Shown: positions 25,879-34,914, counted from the stretch's first letter. The stretch: DNA of 64,000 nucleotides from Azospirillum fermentarium (GCF_025961205.1 NZ_JAOQNH010000001.1:1326001-1390000); one strand, 5' to 3'. The notes: generated by a model from the sequence alone, not told the origin. Made by a program: numbers and translations.

Positions 25879-27202
25879 CCTCGCACAGCAGGGTTCGCGG
25901 GACATGACCATGGCCCACCCCAAGTCGCGTTACCAGAGCGCCGAGTTTTCCGCCCGGTTGCGCGCCCGTTATGCCGCCGAACAGCGGTTCCGCGTCTACG
26001 GCATCGCCGCCGTGTCCATCGCCGCCATCATGCTGGTGGTTCTGCTGGCCTCCATCGTGTCCAAGGGCTACACCGCCTTCTGGCAGAACGAGATCCGGCT
26101 GACCGTGACGCTGGACGCCGCCGAGCTGGACCCCCAGGGCACCCGCGACCCCAAGGTGCTGGCCCAGGGCAACTACATGAAGCTGATCCGCGATGCGCTG
26201 GCGGCCCGCTTCCCCGAGGTGACCAGCCGTACCGACAAGCGGCAGCTTGGCGAGATCCTGTCCAACGGGGCGCCGTTCGTCCTGCAAAAGATGGTGATGG
26301 CCGATCCCGCGCTGATCGGCAAGTCGGTGCCGGTGTGGTTCCTGGCCTCCGACGACGTGGACCAGCTTGAAAAGGGCTACATCGACCGCAAGCTGCCCGA
26401 GGCCCAGCGCCGGGTGAACGATCTCCAGATCAAGGCGCTGGACGGGCTGCGCCAGGATGGTTCGCTGCGCGCCGGGTTCAACACCACCCTGTTCACCGCC
26501 GGCGACAGCCGCGAACCCGAACAGGCGGGCATCTGGGGCGCCATCGTCGGCTCGTTCCTGACGCTGGTGGTCACCATGGGGCTGTCGGTTCCCATCGGCA
26601 TCGCCGCCGCGGTCTATATGGAAGAGTTCGCGCCCAAGAATCGCTGGACCGACCTGATCGAGGTGAACATCAACAACCTGGCCGCGGTGCCGTCGATCAT
26701 CTACGGCCTGCTGGGTCTGGCGGTGTTCCTCAACTTCTTCGGCATGCCGCGCTCGGCCCCGGTGGTGGGCGGTGTGGTGCTGGCGCTGATGACGCTGCCG
26801 GTGATCATCATCGCGTCCCGCGTGGCGCTGAAGGCGGTGCCGCCGTCGATCCGCGAAGCGGCACTGGGTGTGGGCGCCTCGCCGTTGCAGGCGGTGATGC
26901 ACCATGTGCTGCCGCTGGCGATGCCGGGCATCCTGACCGGCACCATCATCGGCATGGCCCGTGCGCTGGGCGAAACGGCGCCGCTGCTGATGATCGGCAT
27001 GATCGCCTTCATCGTCGATATCCCCAACAGCTTCACCTCGTCCGCCACGGTTCTGCCGGTGCAGATCTTCATGTGGTCGGACAGCCCGGAACGCGCGTTC
27101 ACCGAACGCACCTCGGCGGCCATCATGGTGCTGCTGGGCTTCCTCATCGTGATGAACGGCCTGGCCGTTTACCTGCGCAAGAAATTCGAGAGGCGGTGGT
27201 AA
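25871..27202 (+). CDS. pstA: Phosphate ABC transporter permease PstA (with DUF3333-type N-terminus)
   Basis: 443 residues. A DUF3333-like N-terminal extension (about residues 20-200) with one helix precedes the permease domain. The EAA loop lies in [16 protein letters not shown] and is followed by V-L-P-L-A-M-P-G-I. It starts inside the pstC end (8-base overlap) and ends 4 bases before pstB, a tight operon. It pairs with PstC to form the phosphate channel. Confidence 0.95.
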   Translation: MTDLAQQGSRDMTMAHPKSRYQSAEFSARLRARYAAEQRFRVYGIAAVSIAAIMLVVLLASIVSKGYTAFWQNEIRLTVTLDAAELDPQGTRDPKVLAQGNYMKLIRDALAARFPEVTSRTDKRQLGEILSNGAPFVLQKMVMADPALIGKSVPVWFLASDDVDQLEKGYIDRKLPEAQRRVNDLQIKALDGLRQDGSLRAGFNTTLFTAGDSREPEQAGIWGAIVGSFLTLVVTMGLSVPIGIAAAVYMEEFAPKNRWTDLIEVNINNLAAVPSIIYGLLGLAVFLNFFGMPRSAPVVGGVVLALMTLPVIIIASRVALKAVPPSIREAALGVGASPLQAVMHHVLPLAMPGILTGTIIGMARALGETAPLLMIGMIAFIVDIPNSFTSSATVLPVQIFMWSDSPERAFTERTSAAIMVLLGFLIVMNGLAVYLRKKFERRW

Positions 27203-27206
27203 TCCC

Positions 27207-28058
27207 ATGAGCGTCCCGACCGAAACCCTCACCTCCGACCCCCGTACGGCAGCCATGACCCAAGCAGCCCTGTCCCAGACCGCCGCCCGTGCCGACGCCG
27301 CCGCCATCAAGATGCTGGCCCGTGACGTGAAGGTGTATTACGGCGCCAAGCAGGCGCTGAAGGGCATCAACCTCGACATCCTGGAAAACCGGGTGCTGGC
27401 GCTGATCGGCCCGTCGGGCTGCGGCAAGTCCACCTTCCTGCGCTGCCTGAACCGGATGAACGACACCATCGAGAACTGCCGGGTCGAGGGCACCCTGCAG
27501 CTCGACGGCGACGACATCTATGGCCGCAGCATCGACACGGTGCAGCTCCGCGCCCGTGTCGGCATGGTGTTCCAGAAGCCGAACCCGTTTCCGAAGTCGA
27601 TCTACGACAACATCGCCTATGGCCCGCGCATCCACGGCATGGCCACCCACCGCGATGAAATGGACGAGGTGGTCCAGCGGTCGCTGGAGCGCGCCGGCCT
27701 GTGGAACGAGGTCAAGGACCGTCTGAAGGAGCCGGGCACCGGCTTGTCGGGCGGCCAGCAGCAGCGCCTGTGCATCGCGCGCGCCATCGCCGTCAGCCCC
27801 GAAGTGATCCTGATGGACGAGCCCTGCTCGGCGCTCGACCCCATCGCCACGGCGCACATCGAGGAACTGATCGACGAGTTGCGCGAGAACTTCACCATCG
27901 TCATCGTCACCCACAACATGCAGCAGGCGGCCCGCGTGTCCCAGAAGACCGCGTTCTTCCACCTGGGCGACATGGTGGAGTGCGACGACACCGAAGAGAT
28001 CTTCACCAACCCGCGCGACGAACGCACGCAGGGTTACATCACCGGCCGCTACGGCTGA
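27207..28058 (+). CDS. pstB: Phosphate ABC transporter ATPase PstB
   Basis: 283 residues. Walker [10 protein letters not shown] near residue 69, the PstB-specific C-L-N-R-M-N-D, Q-loop F-Q-K-P-N-P-F-P, signature [14 protein letters not shown] and Walker [14 protein letters not shown] are all present. A longer N-terminus (about 35 residues) precedes the usual M[10 protein letters not shown] start; an internal start is possible but not needed. It powers the PstCA importer and takes part in the PstB-PhoU-PhoR signal complex. Confidence 0.97.
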   Translation: MSVPTETLTSDPRTAAMTQAALSQTAARADAAAIKMLARDVKVYYGAKQALKGINLDILENRVLALIGPSGCGKSTFLRCLNRMNDTIENCRVEGTLQLDGDDIYGRSIDTVQLRARVGMVFQKPNPFPKSIYDNIAYGPRIHGMATHRDEMDEVVQRSLERAGLWNEVKDRLKEPGTGLSGGQQQRLCIARAIAVSPEVILMDEPCSALDPIATAHIEELIDELRENFTIVIVTHNMQQAARVSQKTAFFHLGDMVECDDTEEIFTNPRDERTQGYITGRYG

Positions 28059-28146
28059 TCCCGATCCCTTCCGATGATGCCCGCGGCGGGACGTCAGAAG
28101 CCCGCGCGGGTCCGGGAAGACAGGGCCGGGGAGGGGAGTACCGCTC

Positions 28147-28893
28147 ATGAGTTCCGAGCACATCGTCCGCTCGTTCGCTCAGGAGCTTCAGCGTCTCGTC
28201 AATCTCATCACGCAGATGGGCGGGGTGGCGGAAGCCCAGGTGGCAGCGGCGGTGAAGGCCGTCATGCGCCGCGACGTATCGCTGGCGGCGCAGGTGATGC
28301 AGTCCGATCCGCGGCTGGACGAGTACGAACGAGAAATCGACGTGGAAGCCGTGCGGCTTCTGGCCCGGCGCCAGCCCATGGCCCAGGATCTGCGCGAGAT
28401 CGTGTCGGCGCTCAGGGTCGCGGCGGATCTGGAGCGGATCGGCGATTACGCCGCCAACATCGCCAAGCGTTCGCTGGTGCTGGCGCAGTTGCCGGCGGTG
28501 CGTCCGGCCTCGGCCATCCCGCGGGTGGGGCGGCTGGTGGAGGAGATCCTGAAGGACGTGCTCGACGCCTATATCGAGCGCGACGTGGACAAGGCCATTT
28601 CGGTGTGGAAGCGGGACGAGGAACTGGACGACCTGCACACCAGCCTGTTCCGTGAGGTGCTGACGTACATGATGGAAGACCCGCGGACCATCACGCCGTG
28701 CACGCACCTGCTGTTCATGGCGAAGAATCTGGAACGCATCGGCGATCACGCCACCAACATCGCGGAAACCATTCACTATGTCGTGGTCGGACAGCCGCTG
28801 AAGATCGACCGGCCCAAGAGCGACTCCGCCAGCTTCGCGGTGGTGTCGCCGGCGGCCGGGTTCGATTTGATCACCGACCGGGACGAGCCGTAG
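28147..28893 (+). CDS. phoU: Phosphate signalling protein PhoU
   Basis: 248 residues with the two three-helix PhoU repeats. The metal-binding E-x-x-x-D motifs appear as RLDEYEREID near residue 56 and as RDEELDD near residue 156. The conserved A-x-D-L-E-R-I-G-D-Y-A and N-L-E-R-I-G-D-H-A-T-N-I-A-E are at the helix ends. PhoU links the Pst importer to PhoR and prevents PhoB activation when phosphate is ample. GGAG precedes the ATG. The gene lies between pstB and phoB in one operon. Confidence 0.96.
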   Translation: MSSEHIVRSFAQELQRLVNLITQMGGVAEAQVAAAVKAVMRRDVSLAAQVMQSDPRLDEYEREIDVEAVRLLARRQPMAQDLREIVSALRVAADLERIGDYAANIAKRSLVLAQLPAVRPASAIPRVGRLVEEILKDVLDAYIERDVDKAISVWKRDEELDDLHTSLFREVLTYMMEDPRTITPCTHLLFMAKNLERIGDHATNIAETIHYVVVGQPLKIDRPKSDSASFAVVSPAAGFDLITDRDEP

Positions 28894-28911
28894 CCCGCTT
28901 GTGAGGACTGC

Positions 28912-29616
28912 ATGAATTCAGCGCTGAAGCCGCTGATCCTCGTCGTCGAGGATGAAGCCGACATCGTAACCCTGCTCAAGTACAATCTGGAGAAGGAGGG
29001 GTTCCGCGTCGCCACTGCCGGCGATGGGGAAGAGGCTCTGCTGGTCGCCAACGAGCAGACGCCGCATCTGATCCTGCTGGATTGGATGATGCCCCTGATG
29101 TCGGGGCTGGAGGTGTGCCGGCAGATGCGCCGCAACACCAAGACGCGCGACATTCCCATCATCATGCTGACCGCGCGGGGGGAAGAGGCGGACCGGGTGC
29201 GCGGCCTGAATTCCGGGGCCGACGATTACATCACCAAGCCGTTCTCGCCCACCGAACTGGTGGCCCGCGTGCGGGCGGTGCTGCGCCGCGCGTCCCCCGG
29301 CCTGGCGGAAGAGACGCTGCGCTTCGGCGACGTGCTGATGGACCTTGCCGCCCACCGGGTGCGCCGCAACGGGCGTGACGTCCACCTCGGCCCGACGGAA
29401 TTCCGCCTGCTGCGTCATTTCATGCAGCATCCTGGCCGGGTGTTCTCCCGCGAACAGCTTCTGGACGTGGTGTGGGGCCACGACGTGTACGTTGAACCAC
29501 GCACCGTGGACGTCCACATCCGCCGCCTGCGCAAGGCGCTGAACGACGATGCCGACGCCGACATCATCCGCACGGTTCGCTCCGCCGGCTACGCCCTGGA
29601 CTATAAGACGGCCTGA
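28912..29616 (+). CDS. phoB: Phosphate regulon response regulator PhoB
   Basis: 234 residues of OmpR/PhoB type. The receiver domain has the acidic pocket E-D-E-A-D and phosphoacceptor Asp in LILLDWMMPLMSG. The conserved Lys is in D-Y-I-T-K-P-F. The C-terminal winged helix ends with V-D-V-H-I-R-R-L-R-K-A-L and R-S-A-G-Y. It activates PHO-box promoters such as that of pstS at 23190-23207. It is the last gene of the pst operon and is followed by tandem hairpins. Confidence 0.97.
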   Translation: MNSALKPLILVVEDEADIVTLLKYNLEKEGFRVATAGDGEEALLVANEQTPHLILLDWMMPLMSGLEVCRQMRRNTKTRDIPIIMLTARGEEADRVRGLNSGADDYITKPFSPTELVARVRAVLRRASPGLAEETLRFGDVLMDLAAHRVRRNGRDVHLGPTEFRLLRHFMQHPGRVFSREQLLDVVWGHDVYVEPRTVDVHIRRLRKALNDDADADIIRTVRSAGYALDYKTA

Positions 29617-29628
29617 TTGACGGGTGGT

Positions 29629-29680
29629 CTGGAGGGCCTTCCGGCCCTCCAGGCGGGCGCGGGCGGCAGCCCGCTTTTCT
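29629..29680 (+). terminator. Tandem terminator after phoB
   Basis: A perfect 10-bp stem (29629-29638/29643-29652) is followed by a second GCGGGC/GCCCGC stem (29653-29658/29669-29674) and TTTTCT. It ends the pst-pho operon and overlaps the stop of the convergent gene. Confidence 0.8.
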
Positions 29681-29927
29681 AGAGGCGTGAGGCGGCGTCG
29701 CGCAGAATCGCCACCTTCACCGCGAACCGCCCGCTGTCGTCGCTGTCCTCGATCCACCCCGCCATCAGCCGCAGCGCATCGCGGACATCCCCGGCGAGAG
29801 TGCCGGCCTGAACCTCCCGCACCAGCGCATCGACGGCGCCTTCGTACGGCGCCCCGTCCATGGCGTCGGCGGCGACGGCTTCGAATCGGTTGGCGATGGA
29901 GAGGGCGGCGGGGGACAGGCGGCTCAT
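29679..29927 (-). CDS. Small helical protein of unknown function, coupled to DsrE-like gene
   Basis: 82 residues, acidic and helical throughout (MSRLSPAALSIANRFEAVAAD; a WIEDSDDSGRF stretch near the end). It has no cysteines and no membrane segment. Its ATG overlaps the stop of the DsrE-like gene (ATGA), so it is translationally coupled to it. I recognise no family. The coupling suggests it acts with the DsrE-like protein. It is convergent with phoB. Confidence 0.7.
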   Translation of the reverse strand: MSRLSPAALSIANRFEAVAADAMDGAPYEGAVDALVREVQAGTLAGDVRDALRLMAGWIEDSDDSGRFAVKVAILRDAASRL

Positions 29928-30361
29928 ATGAAGAACGAGGCTCCGGTGGGACTGGCGTCGGCGAGGAAGGTGACGACGCCGCTGCGGGTGACGGGCACGT
30001 CGCTGCGCAACTCCGCGCCCAGCGGCAGGCCCAGGGCCTTGATGCCCATCTCGCAGGCCATGACGGTGACGCCCAGCGCCACGCAGGCTTCCAGCAGTTC
30101 CTCGAAGGTGGCGATTCCCTGCTTGGCGAACCAGCGGTCGCGTTCGGCGGGGTTGCTGCCGTCGTCGGCGGCGTCCAGGTCGTGCCAGCCCAGCACGCCG
30201 GGTTCGCGTTCGTGGACCAGGGCACGCAGCGCGCGGCCGGTGAAGAACAGCGTGACGCGCCGGTTGGTGGCGGCGGCGGCGCTGGCCATCACCAGGGCGT
30301 AGTGAACCCGGTCGTAGCCGCCGGAAAACACCACGATGGACAGGCTGTCGGGGCCGTGCAT
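29924..30361 (-). CDS. DsrE/DsrF-like family protein
   Basis: 145 residues. The N-terminus L-S-I-V-V-F-S-G-G-Y-D-R-V-H-Y-A-L-V-M-A-S and the later A-L-G-V-T-V-M-A-C-E-M-G-I-K-A-L-G place it in the DsrE/DsrF/DsrH-like fold family (peroxiredoxin-like DsrE subfamily). Cys in MACEMG is the position of the conserved cysteine used for sulfur transfer in relatives. It is coupled to the small gene downstream (4-base overlap) and lies 23 bases after the ThiF/MoeB-like gene, so a sulfur-handling unit is plausible. The start is the ATG at 30361; a longer frame to 30613 overlaps the ThiF gene and is rejected. Confidence 0.83.
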   Translation of the reverse strand: MHGPDSLSIVVFSGGYDRVHYALVMASAAAATNRRVTLFFTGRALRALVHEREPGVLGWHDLDAADDGSNPAERDRWFAKQGIATFEELLEACVALGVTVMACEMGIKALGLPLGAELRSDVPVTRSGVVTFLADASPTGASFFI

Positions 30362-30384
30362 GGGAAGAACCGTTCTCGTGTTGG

Positions 30385-31194
30385 TTAGGCCGCGTGGCCC
30401 GACAGGTCGCGGATCGTCGGGTGGGTGCCGCACAGGGGGCAGGCGGGGTCCGGCTTGACCGTGATGCGGTGGTACGAGGCGTTCAGCGCATCGACCATCA
30501 GCAGGCTGCCCGACAGGCTTTCGCCGATGCCCAGAATCTCCTTCAGCACCTCGGTGGCCTGGAGCGTGCCGACCAGCCCGGCCAGCGCGCCCAGCACCCC
30601 GCCTTCGGAGCACGAGGGCACCAGCCCCCGCGGCGGCGGTTCGCGGAAGATGCAGCGGTAGCAGGGATGGGGGGCGCCCAGAGACGCCTTGCCCAGATAC
30701 GCCTTGAAGGTGGACACCTGCCCGTCAAAGCGCAGCATGGCCGCCGACACCAGCGTCTTGCCCGCGAAGAAGCAGGCGTCGTTCAGCAGGAAGCGGGTGG
30801 CGAAATTGTCGCTGCCGTCGGCCACGATGTCATAGCCGGCGATCAGCGCCGCGGCGTTGGCGGCGGTCAGGCGGGTGTGGTGCACCTGTACCGTGACGTC
30901 GGGGTTCAGGCCCGCGATCCGGGCGGCGGCGCTGTCCACCTTGGGTTGCCCCAGGGATGATTCGCCGTGGATGATCTGGCGCTGCAGGTTGGACAGGTCC
31001 ACCACGTCGTCATCGACGACACCGATGGTGCCGACCCCGGCGGCGGCCAGATAGAGCAGCAGCGGCGACCCCAGCCCACCGGCCCCAACCACCAGCACGC
31101 GGGCGTTCAACAGCCGAGCCTGCCCGGTGCCGCCGACTTCGGGCAGGATGATGTGGCGGGAATAGCGGTGAAGCTGGTCGTCGGTGAAATCCAT
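30385..31194 (-). CDS. ThiF/MoeB/HesA-type adenylyltransferase
   Basis: 269 residues, E1-like. The N-terminus R-Y-S-R-H-I-I-L-P-E-V-G, the ATP-binding VVGAGGLGSP near residue 35, and D-D-D-V-V-D-L-S-N-L-Q-R-Q-I are visible. The zinc cysteines are all present as CYRC and CPLC, and the catalytic-type P-S-C-S-E-G-G-V-L-G segment is intact. There is no C-terminal rhodanese domain. It adenylates the C-terminal Gly-Gly of a ThiS/MoaD-like protein for sulfur transfer in thiamine or molybdopterin synthesis. No thiS or moaD is next to it, so MoeB and ThiF cannot be separated. DsrE-like gene downstream. Confidence 0.92.
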   Translation of the reverse strand: MDFTDDQLHRYSRHIILPEVGGTGQARLLNARVLVVGAGGLGSPLLLYLAAAGVGTIGVVDDDVVDLSNLQRQIIHGESSLGQPKVDSAAARIAGLNPDVTVQVHHTRLTAANAAALIAGYDIVADGSDNFATRFLLNDACFFAGKTLVSAAMLRFDGQVSTFKAYLGKASLGAPHPCYRCIFREPPPRGLVPSCSEGGVLGALAGLVGTLQATEVLKEILGIGESLSGSLLMVDALNASYHRITVKPDPACPLCGTHPTIRDLSGHAA

Positions 31195-31237
31195 GATGCC
31201 GCAGCATAGCGCAAGAGCGCCCGGGCGACACAGGGAA

Positions 31238-32035
31238 TCAGGCGTAGGCCAGCGTCAGCTTGTTGGGGTTCTTGGTGGTGGAGGCGCTTTGCGCCGCCCA
31301 TTGCTTCAGCCGGGCGTCACGTTCGCGCAGGGTTTTGTCGATGGGGCGTTCCTGGGCGGCGGGGGCGGCCAGCCCCTCGACCTTGGGCACGAGCTGGAGC
31401 GAGAAGGGGGTTTCCTGCTCGATCTTGGAATCCTGGACGATGACGACGGAATATTGCCCCGGCTGCAGCTTGGCGCTGGGCTTCTTCAGGATGTCCTCGG
31501 TGGTGGTGGCCTTGCTCATGGTGTCGCCGGAGGCCACGACCTTGTTGTCCTTGTCCATCACCGCCCAGCGGGCGTTGGGCATGGACAGGTTGAAGGTGAA
31601 GGTGCCGCCCTGGACCACGTTCAGCCCGTGCTTCTGCACGCCGGAGTCGTTGCCTTCCAGCTTGCGGGCGGTGCCCTTGATCATGCCGCCGCCGGCGGTG
31701 ATGACCGGGTTTTCGCGCGGCGTGATTTCCAGCGAATAGGCGCGGTCCTTGACGCCCTTGATCTTCTGTTCGACCTGGGCGGTGTAGGTGCCGGGGGCGA
31801 GCTTCGCCGAGGCCGAGGCGGCATCGACGGAGGAGGAGAACTCCGCCACGACCTTGTTGTTCTGGTCGGTGATCTTGACGGCGGTGTTGGTCTCGTTGAC
31901 CTTGAAATTGAATTCGCCGTTCTTGGAGACGGTGAACTGTTGATAGTCCACCGGCATGCCGCGGGAGCTGAGCTGGCTGGTGGTGCCCTTCAGCTTGGTG
32001 TAGTTGACTGTCGAGATGTTGGACAGTGCGACCAT
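31238..32035 (-). CDS. Protein with two tandem beta-sandwich-like repeats, function unknown
   Basis: 265 residues without a signal peptide or membrane segment. Two related units are visible. The first (about residues 32-105) runs Q-Q-F-T-V-S-K-N-G-E-F-N-F to L-A-P-G-T-Y-T-A-Q-V ... Y-S-L-E-I-T-P. The second (about 137-217) runs H-G-L-N-V-V-Q-G-G-T-F-T-F to L-Q-P-G-Q-Y-S-V-V-I-V ... F-S-L-Q-L-V-P. Each has the pattern of a pre-peptidase (PPC)-like beta sandwich. The charged C-terminus (T-L-R-E-R-D-A-R-L-K-Q-W) is helical. GGGGGAG precedes the ATG. Unknown role; perhaps surface or secretion by a non-Sec route. Confidence 0.72.
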   Translation of the reverse strand: MVALSNISTVNYTKLKGTTSQLSSRGMPVDYQQFTVSKNGEFNFKVNETNTAVKITDQNNKVVAEFSSSVDAASASAKLAPGTYTAQVEQKIKGVKDRAYSLEITPRENPVITAGGGMIKGTARKLEGNDSGVQKHGLNVVQGGTFTFNLSMPNARWAVMDKDNKVVASGDTMSKATTTEDILKKPSAKLQPGQYSVVIVQDSKIEQETPFSLQLVPKVEGLAAPAAQERPIDKTLRERDARLKQWAAQSASTTKNPNKLTLAYA

Positions 32036-32192
32036 GGGACGGCTCCCCCGGAAAGGGCGGCGGCGTGGACGGCAGCCACCGTTCCTAAATTACTAAAAGT
32101 TTATGGAACAGTCAACCGGCTTGCTCTCATGGGTTTCAATATACAGCGGAGCGCCGGGCGGAACAACCACCCGGCGTTGCAAAAGCCGCCGG

Positions 32193-33374
32193 TCAGCCGA
32201 GTGCGGCGTCCTTTTCCGCCATGATCCGCTCCATGGCGGCGCGGTCGGCTGCCGACAGGCGCACGCTGTCGCTCTTCAACTGGCCGCAGGCGGCCATGAT
32301 GTCCTCGCCGCGGGGGGTGCGGACGGGGCTGGCGTAGCCGGCGTTGTTGACGATGTCGCCGAACACCTGGATGGCGCGGTCGGTGGAACGCTCATAGGGC
32401 GCACCGGGCCAGGGGTTGAAGGGGATCAGGTTGATCTTGGCCGGGATGCCTTCCAGCATGCGGACCAGGGCGCGGGCATCCGCCGGGCTGTCGTTCAGCC
32501 CCTTCAGCATCACGTATTCGAAGGTGATGCGGCGGGCGTTGTTCAGGCCGGGATAGGTGCGGCACGCCTCCAGCAGCACCGCCAGCGGATACTTGCGGTT
32601 GATGGGCATGATGATGTCGCGCAGCTCGTCGGTGACGGCGTGCAGGCTGATGGCGAGATTGACGTTCAGCTCCTCGCCGCAGCGCTTCATCATCGGCACC
32701 ACGCCCGAGGTGGACAGCGTGATCCGCCGCTTGGAGATGGCGATTCCGTCGCCGTCCATGATGATCTTGATGGCCTTCGCCACCTCTTCGTAATTGAAGA
32801 GGGGTTCGCCCATGCCCATCATGACGATGTTGGAGATCATGCGCCCGTCAGGCGGCGCCGGCCATTCGTCCAGCATGTCGCGGGCCAGCATCACCTGTCC
32901 CAGGATTTCCGCGGCGGTCAGGTCGCGCACCAGCCGCTGGGTGCCGGTGTAGCAGAAACGGCAGGTCAGCGTGCATCCCACCTGGGACGAGACGCACAGC
33001 GTGCCGCGGTCGGTTTCGGGGATGTGGACGCTCTCCACCTCCTGGCCGTCGGGCATGCGCAGCAGCCATTTGCGGGTGCCGTCGCGCGATTGCAGGTCGC
33101 GCACCACGGTGGGGCGGACGACGGCGTAGCGTTCGGCCAGACGCTCGCGCACCGGCTTGGCCAGCGTGGTCATCACCGAGAAATCGGTGGCGCCGCGGTG
33201 GTAGATCCAGTGCCAGAGCTGGCGGGCCCGGAATTTTTCCAGGCCGATGGCCAGCATTTCGGCTTCCAGCTCGGCCCGCGAGAGGCCGACAAGGTTGATG
33301 CGTCCGTCGGCCACGGGGGCGGCCACGGGCGAGTCGGCGACAGACAGGGCCGATGCGGAGGTATGAGCGCTCAT
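32193..33374 (-). CDS. rlmN: 23S rRNA/tRNA m2A methyltransferase RlmN (radical SAM)
   Basis: 393 residues. The radical SAM cluster motif is [13 protein letters not shown] (CxxxCxxC). The upstream [11 protein letters not shown] is family-specific, and the catalytic C-terminal Cys is in M-A-A-C-G-Q-L. It methylates C2 of A2503 in 23S rRNA and A37 of some tRNAs using a [4Fe-4S] cluster and SAM. The first ~25 residues (Ala/Ser/Val-rich) are a variable leader, and no ribosome-binding site is obvious before ATG 33374. It follows ialB on the same strand after a terminator. Confidence 0.96.
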   Translation of the reverse strand: MSAHTSASALSVADSPVAAPVADGRINLVGLSRAELEAEMLAIGLEKFRARQLWHWIYHRGATDFSVMTTLAKPVRERLAERYAVVRPTVVRDLQSRDGTRKWLLRMPDGQEVESVHIPETDRGTLCVSSQVGCTLTCRFCYTGTQRLVRDLTAAEILGQVMLARDMLDEWPAPPDGRMISNIVMMGMGEPLFNYEEVAKAIKIIMDGDGIAISKRRITLSTSGVVPMMKRCGEELNVNLAISLHAVTDELRDIIMPINRKYPLAVLLEACRTYPGLNNARRITFEYVMLKGLNDSPADARALVRMLEGIPAKINLIPFNPWPGAPYERSTDRAIQVFGDIVNNAGYASPVRTPRGEDIMAACGQLKSDSVRLSAADRAAMERIMAEKDAALG

Positions 33375-33426
33375 GGCGACGTTAGATAGGGCCGCCCGCC
33401 GTCCTTGTCAAAAGCCTTGCCCATGC

Positions 33427-33468
33427 CAAAACAGCGGACGCCCCCGGCGTTTGTGCCGGGGTGTCCGC
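33427..33468 (-). terminator. Terminator of the ialB-like gene
   Basis: On the minus strand, 14-bp arms (with one mismatch) around ACAAAC are followed by TGTTTT. It sits between the ialB-like gene and rlmN. Confidence 0.85.
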
Positions 33469-33487
33469 CGTCCGGCAGAATGGGGGA

Positions 33488-34024
33488 TCAGCGCTTGACG
33501 CCGCACGCCTCGCTGATGGCGCTGTAGGCTTGGCCGAAGCCGTTCAGGCTGTAGGTGTCGGTGGTCTTGGTGCCGCGGCCCGACACGCCCTTGACGATCA
33601 TCGACTTGGTGCCGTCGCGCATGGCGGCGACCAGGTTGCGGTCGGTGTCGGCATCCCGCGCCCAGGCGGTTTCCTTGTCGTTGAACAGCTTGAAGGGCTT
33701 GCCGCTGGCGTCCACCTGGGTGTCCACGTCCTTCTTGGGGCTGTAGCCCATCATGAAGCTGACCACATCGACGGACTTTTCCGCCGGGCGGTGGGTGACC
33801 AGGGCATAGATCTCACCGCGTTTGACGCCGGCGGGTTCCTTCTTCTTGGGTTGGCTGGACATATAGCAGACCTTGTTCCCGCCTTCCTCGAAGGCAAAGG
33901 CGTTCCAGTCCTTGAAGGTGCCCAGAAGCTTGGGTTCCGCCGCCGAAGCCGTGACGGACATCAGGGCGGAGACGGCCAGCGCTGCAGCAACGGCGGCGCC
34001 ACGAATGGTGCGGTAAGGCATCAT
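33488..34024 (-). CDS. IalB-family periplasmic protein (invasion associated locus B)
   Basis: 178 residues with a signal peptide (residues 1-28, ASA-A). The mature part has the IalB pattern: F-K-D-W-N-A-F-A-F near the start, K-V-C-Y-M-S-S-Q, then V-S-F-M-M-G-Y, and a final S-A-I-S-E-A-C-G-V. Two cysteines (in VCYM and EACG) probably form the family's disulfide. IalB proteins are common periplasmic proteins in alphaproteobacteria, named from Bartonella but not specific to pathogens. It is divergent from rpoE-chrR, with a 299-base gap between. Confidence 0.85.
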   Translation of the reverse strand: MMPYRTIRGAAVAAALAVSALMSVTASAAEPKLLGTFKDWNAFAFEEGGNKVCYMSSQPKKKEPAGVKRGEIYALVTHRPAEKSVDVVSFMMGYSPKKDVDTQVDASGKPFKLFNDKETAWARDADTDRNLVAAMRDGTKSMIVKGVSGRGTKTTDTYSLNGFGQAYSAISEACGVKR

Positions 34025-34174
34025 CGTTGTGCGACTGCGAAGTGGTTTCGGATGACGGGGACACTAGCCCAATTCCTCGGCGGATAGAAGCGCTGATACC
34101 CCCTTTTTTCCAACCGGGCCGGAAAAGGCCCCGGCGGCGGGCGGGGGGGCCGGACGAAAAACTTCGGTCCGGGG

Positions 34175-34204
34175 TGATCCGATGCAATTTGCATCGCGTA
34201 TAAG
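34175..34204 (+). promoter_or_regulatory. RpoE/ECF-type promoter of rpoE-chrR
   Basis: TGATCC (34175-34180), 18 bases, TATAAG (34199-34204). TGATCC is the -35 element of promoters read by RpoE (ECF11) with ChrR in alphaproteobacteria, so this is likely autoregulation. The predicted start of transcription is about 34211. Confidence 0.7.
34182..34194. promoter_or_regulatory. Palindrome copy 1 within the rpoE promoter spacer
   Basis: ATGCAA-T-TTGCAT, a perfect inverted repeat between the -35 and -10 elements. It extends to 15 bp (GATGCAATTTGCATC). The second copy is 31 bases downstream, centre to centre. Confidence 0.65.
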
Positions 34205-34212
34205 GGCACATG

Positions 34213-34225
34213 ATGCAAATTGCAT
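34213..34225. promoter_or_regulatory. Palindrome copy 2 at the predicted rpoE transcription start
   Basis: ATGCAA-A-TTGCAT, the same palindrome with a different central base, covers about +3 to +15. Three helical turns separate the two copies, a layout typical of a repressor pair. Confidence 0.65.
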
Positions 34226-34323
34226 GTCCCTTCACCTGTCTGCAACCTCTGCCACCCGCCCGATGGTGGCGGATGGGGAAGGAATGGCTTGTGCGGCGGG
34301 CCGTCTTCGCCTTCAATGGATGC

Positions 34324-34914
34324 ATGGATGAAAGACCGACCCCGGCCGCGGCCCACCCGGCGGCCGATGCATCCGTGTCCATGGAAGACCTGCTGCTCGC
34401 CGTCGGGCGGGCGGGGGACAGGACCGCTTTTGCCCGAATTTTCGCCTATTTCGCCCCGCGGGTGAAGGCGTACCTGCGCCGTCTGGGCGTGGAGGCCGGG
34501 TCCGCCGACGAACTGGTGCAGGAGGTGATGCTGCTGGTCTGGCGGCGCGCCAGCACCTTCGACCCGGCGCAATCCTCGGCCAGCACCTGGATCTTCACCA
34601 TCGCGCGCAACAAGCGCGTCGATGCCCTGCGCCGGGAGGCCCGGCCGGAATTCGATCCCACCGATCCGCTGCTGCTGCCGGAGGCGGAAACCCCCGCCGA
34701 CGACCGCATCCAGGCGCGCGAATCCGCCGAGCGCATGCGGCTGGCGCTGCGCGAGCTGCCGCCGGAACAGGCGGAGCTGCTGCGTCTGGCCTATTTCGAC
34801 GAGGTGCCCCACAGCACCATTTCCGCCGAGCGCGGCATTCCGCTGGGAACCGTCAAGTCCCGGCTGCGTCTGGCCATGGACCGTCTGCGAAAAGCTCTGA
34901 GAGAAAGCGCATGA
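34324..34914 (+). CDS. rpoE: ECF sigma factor, RpoE (ECF11) type
   Basis: 196 residues from ATG 34324; other in-frame starts exist at 34210, 34282 and 34381. Sigma region 2 is visible in A-D-E-L-V-Q-E-V-M-L-L-V-W-R-R-A and S-T-W-I-F-T-I-A-R-N-K-R-V-D. Region 4 is visible in L-P-P-E-Q-A-E-L-L-R-L-A-Y-F and G-T-V-K-S-R-L-R-L-A. The family, with a ChrR-type anti-sigma downstream, answers singlet oxygen and related oxidants. The stop overlaps the chrR start by 4 bases (ATGA). It is read from a TGATCC-type promoter, so it probably drives itself. Confidence 0.93.
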   Translation: MDERPTPAAAHPAADASVSMEDLLLAVGRAGDRTAFARIFAYFAPRVKAYLRRLGVEAGSADELVQEVMLLVWRRASTFDPAQSSASTWIFTIARNKRVDALRREARPEFDPTDPLLLPEAETPADDRIQARESAERMRLALRELPPEQAELLRLAYFDEVPHSTISAERGIPLGTVKSRLRLAMDRLRKALRESA

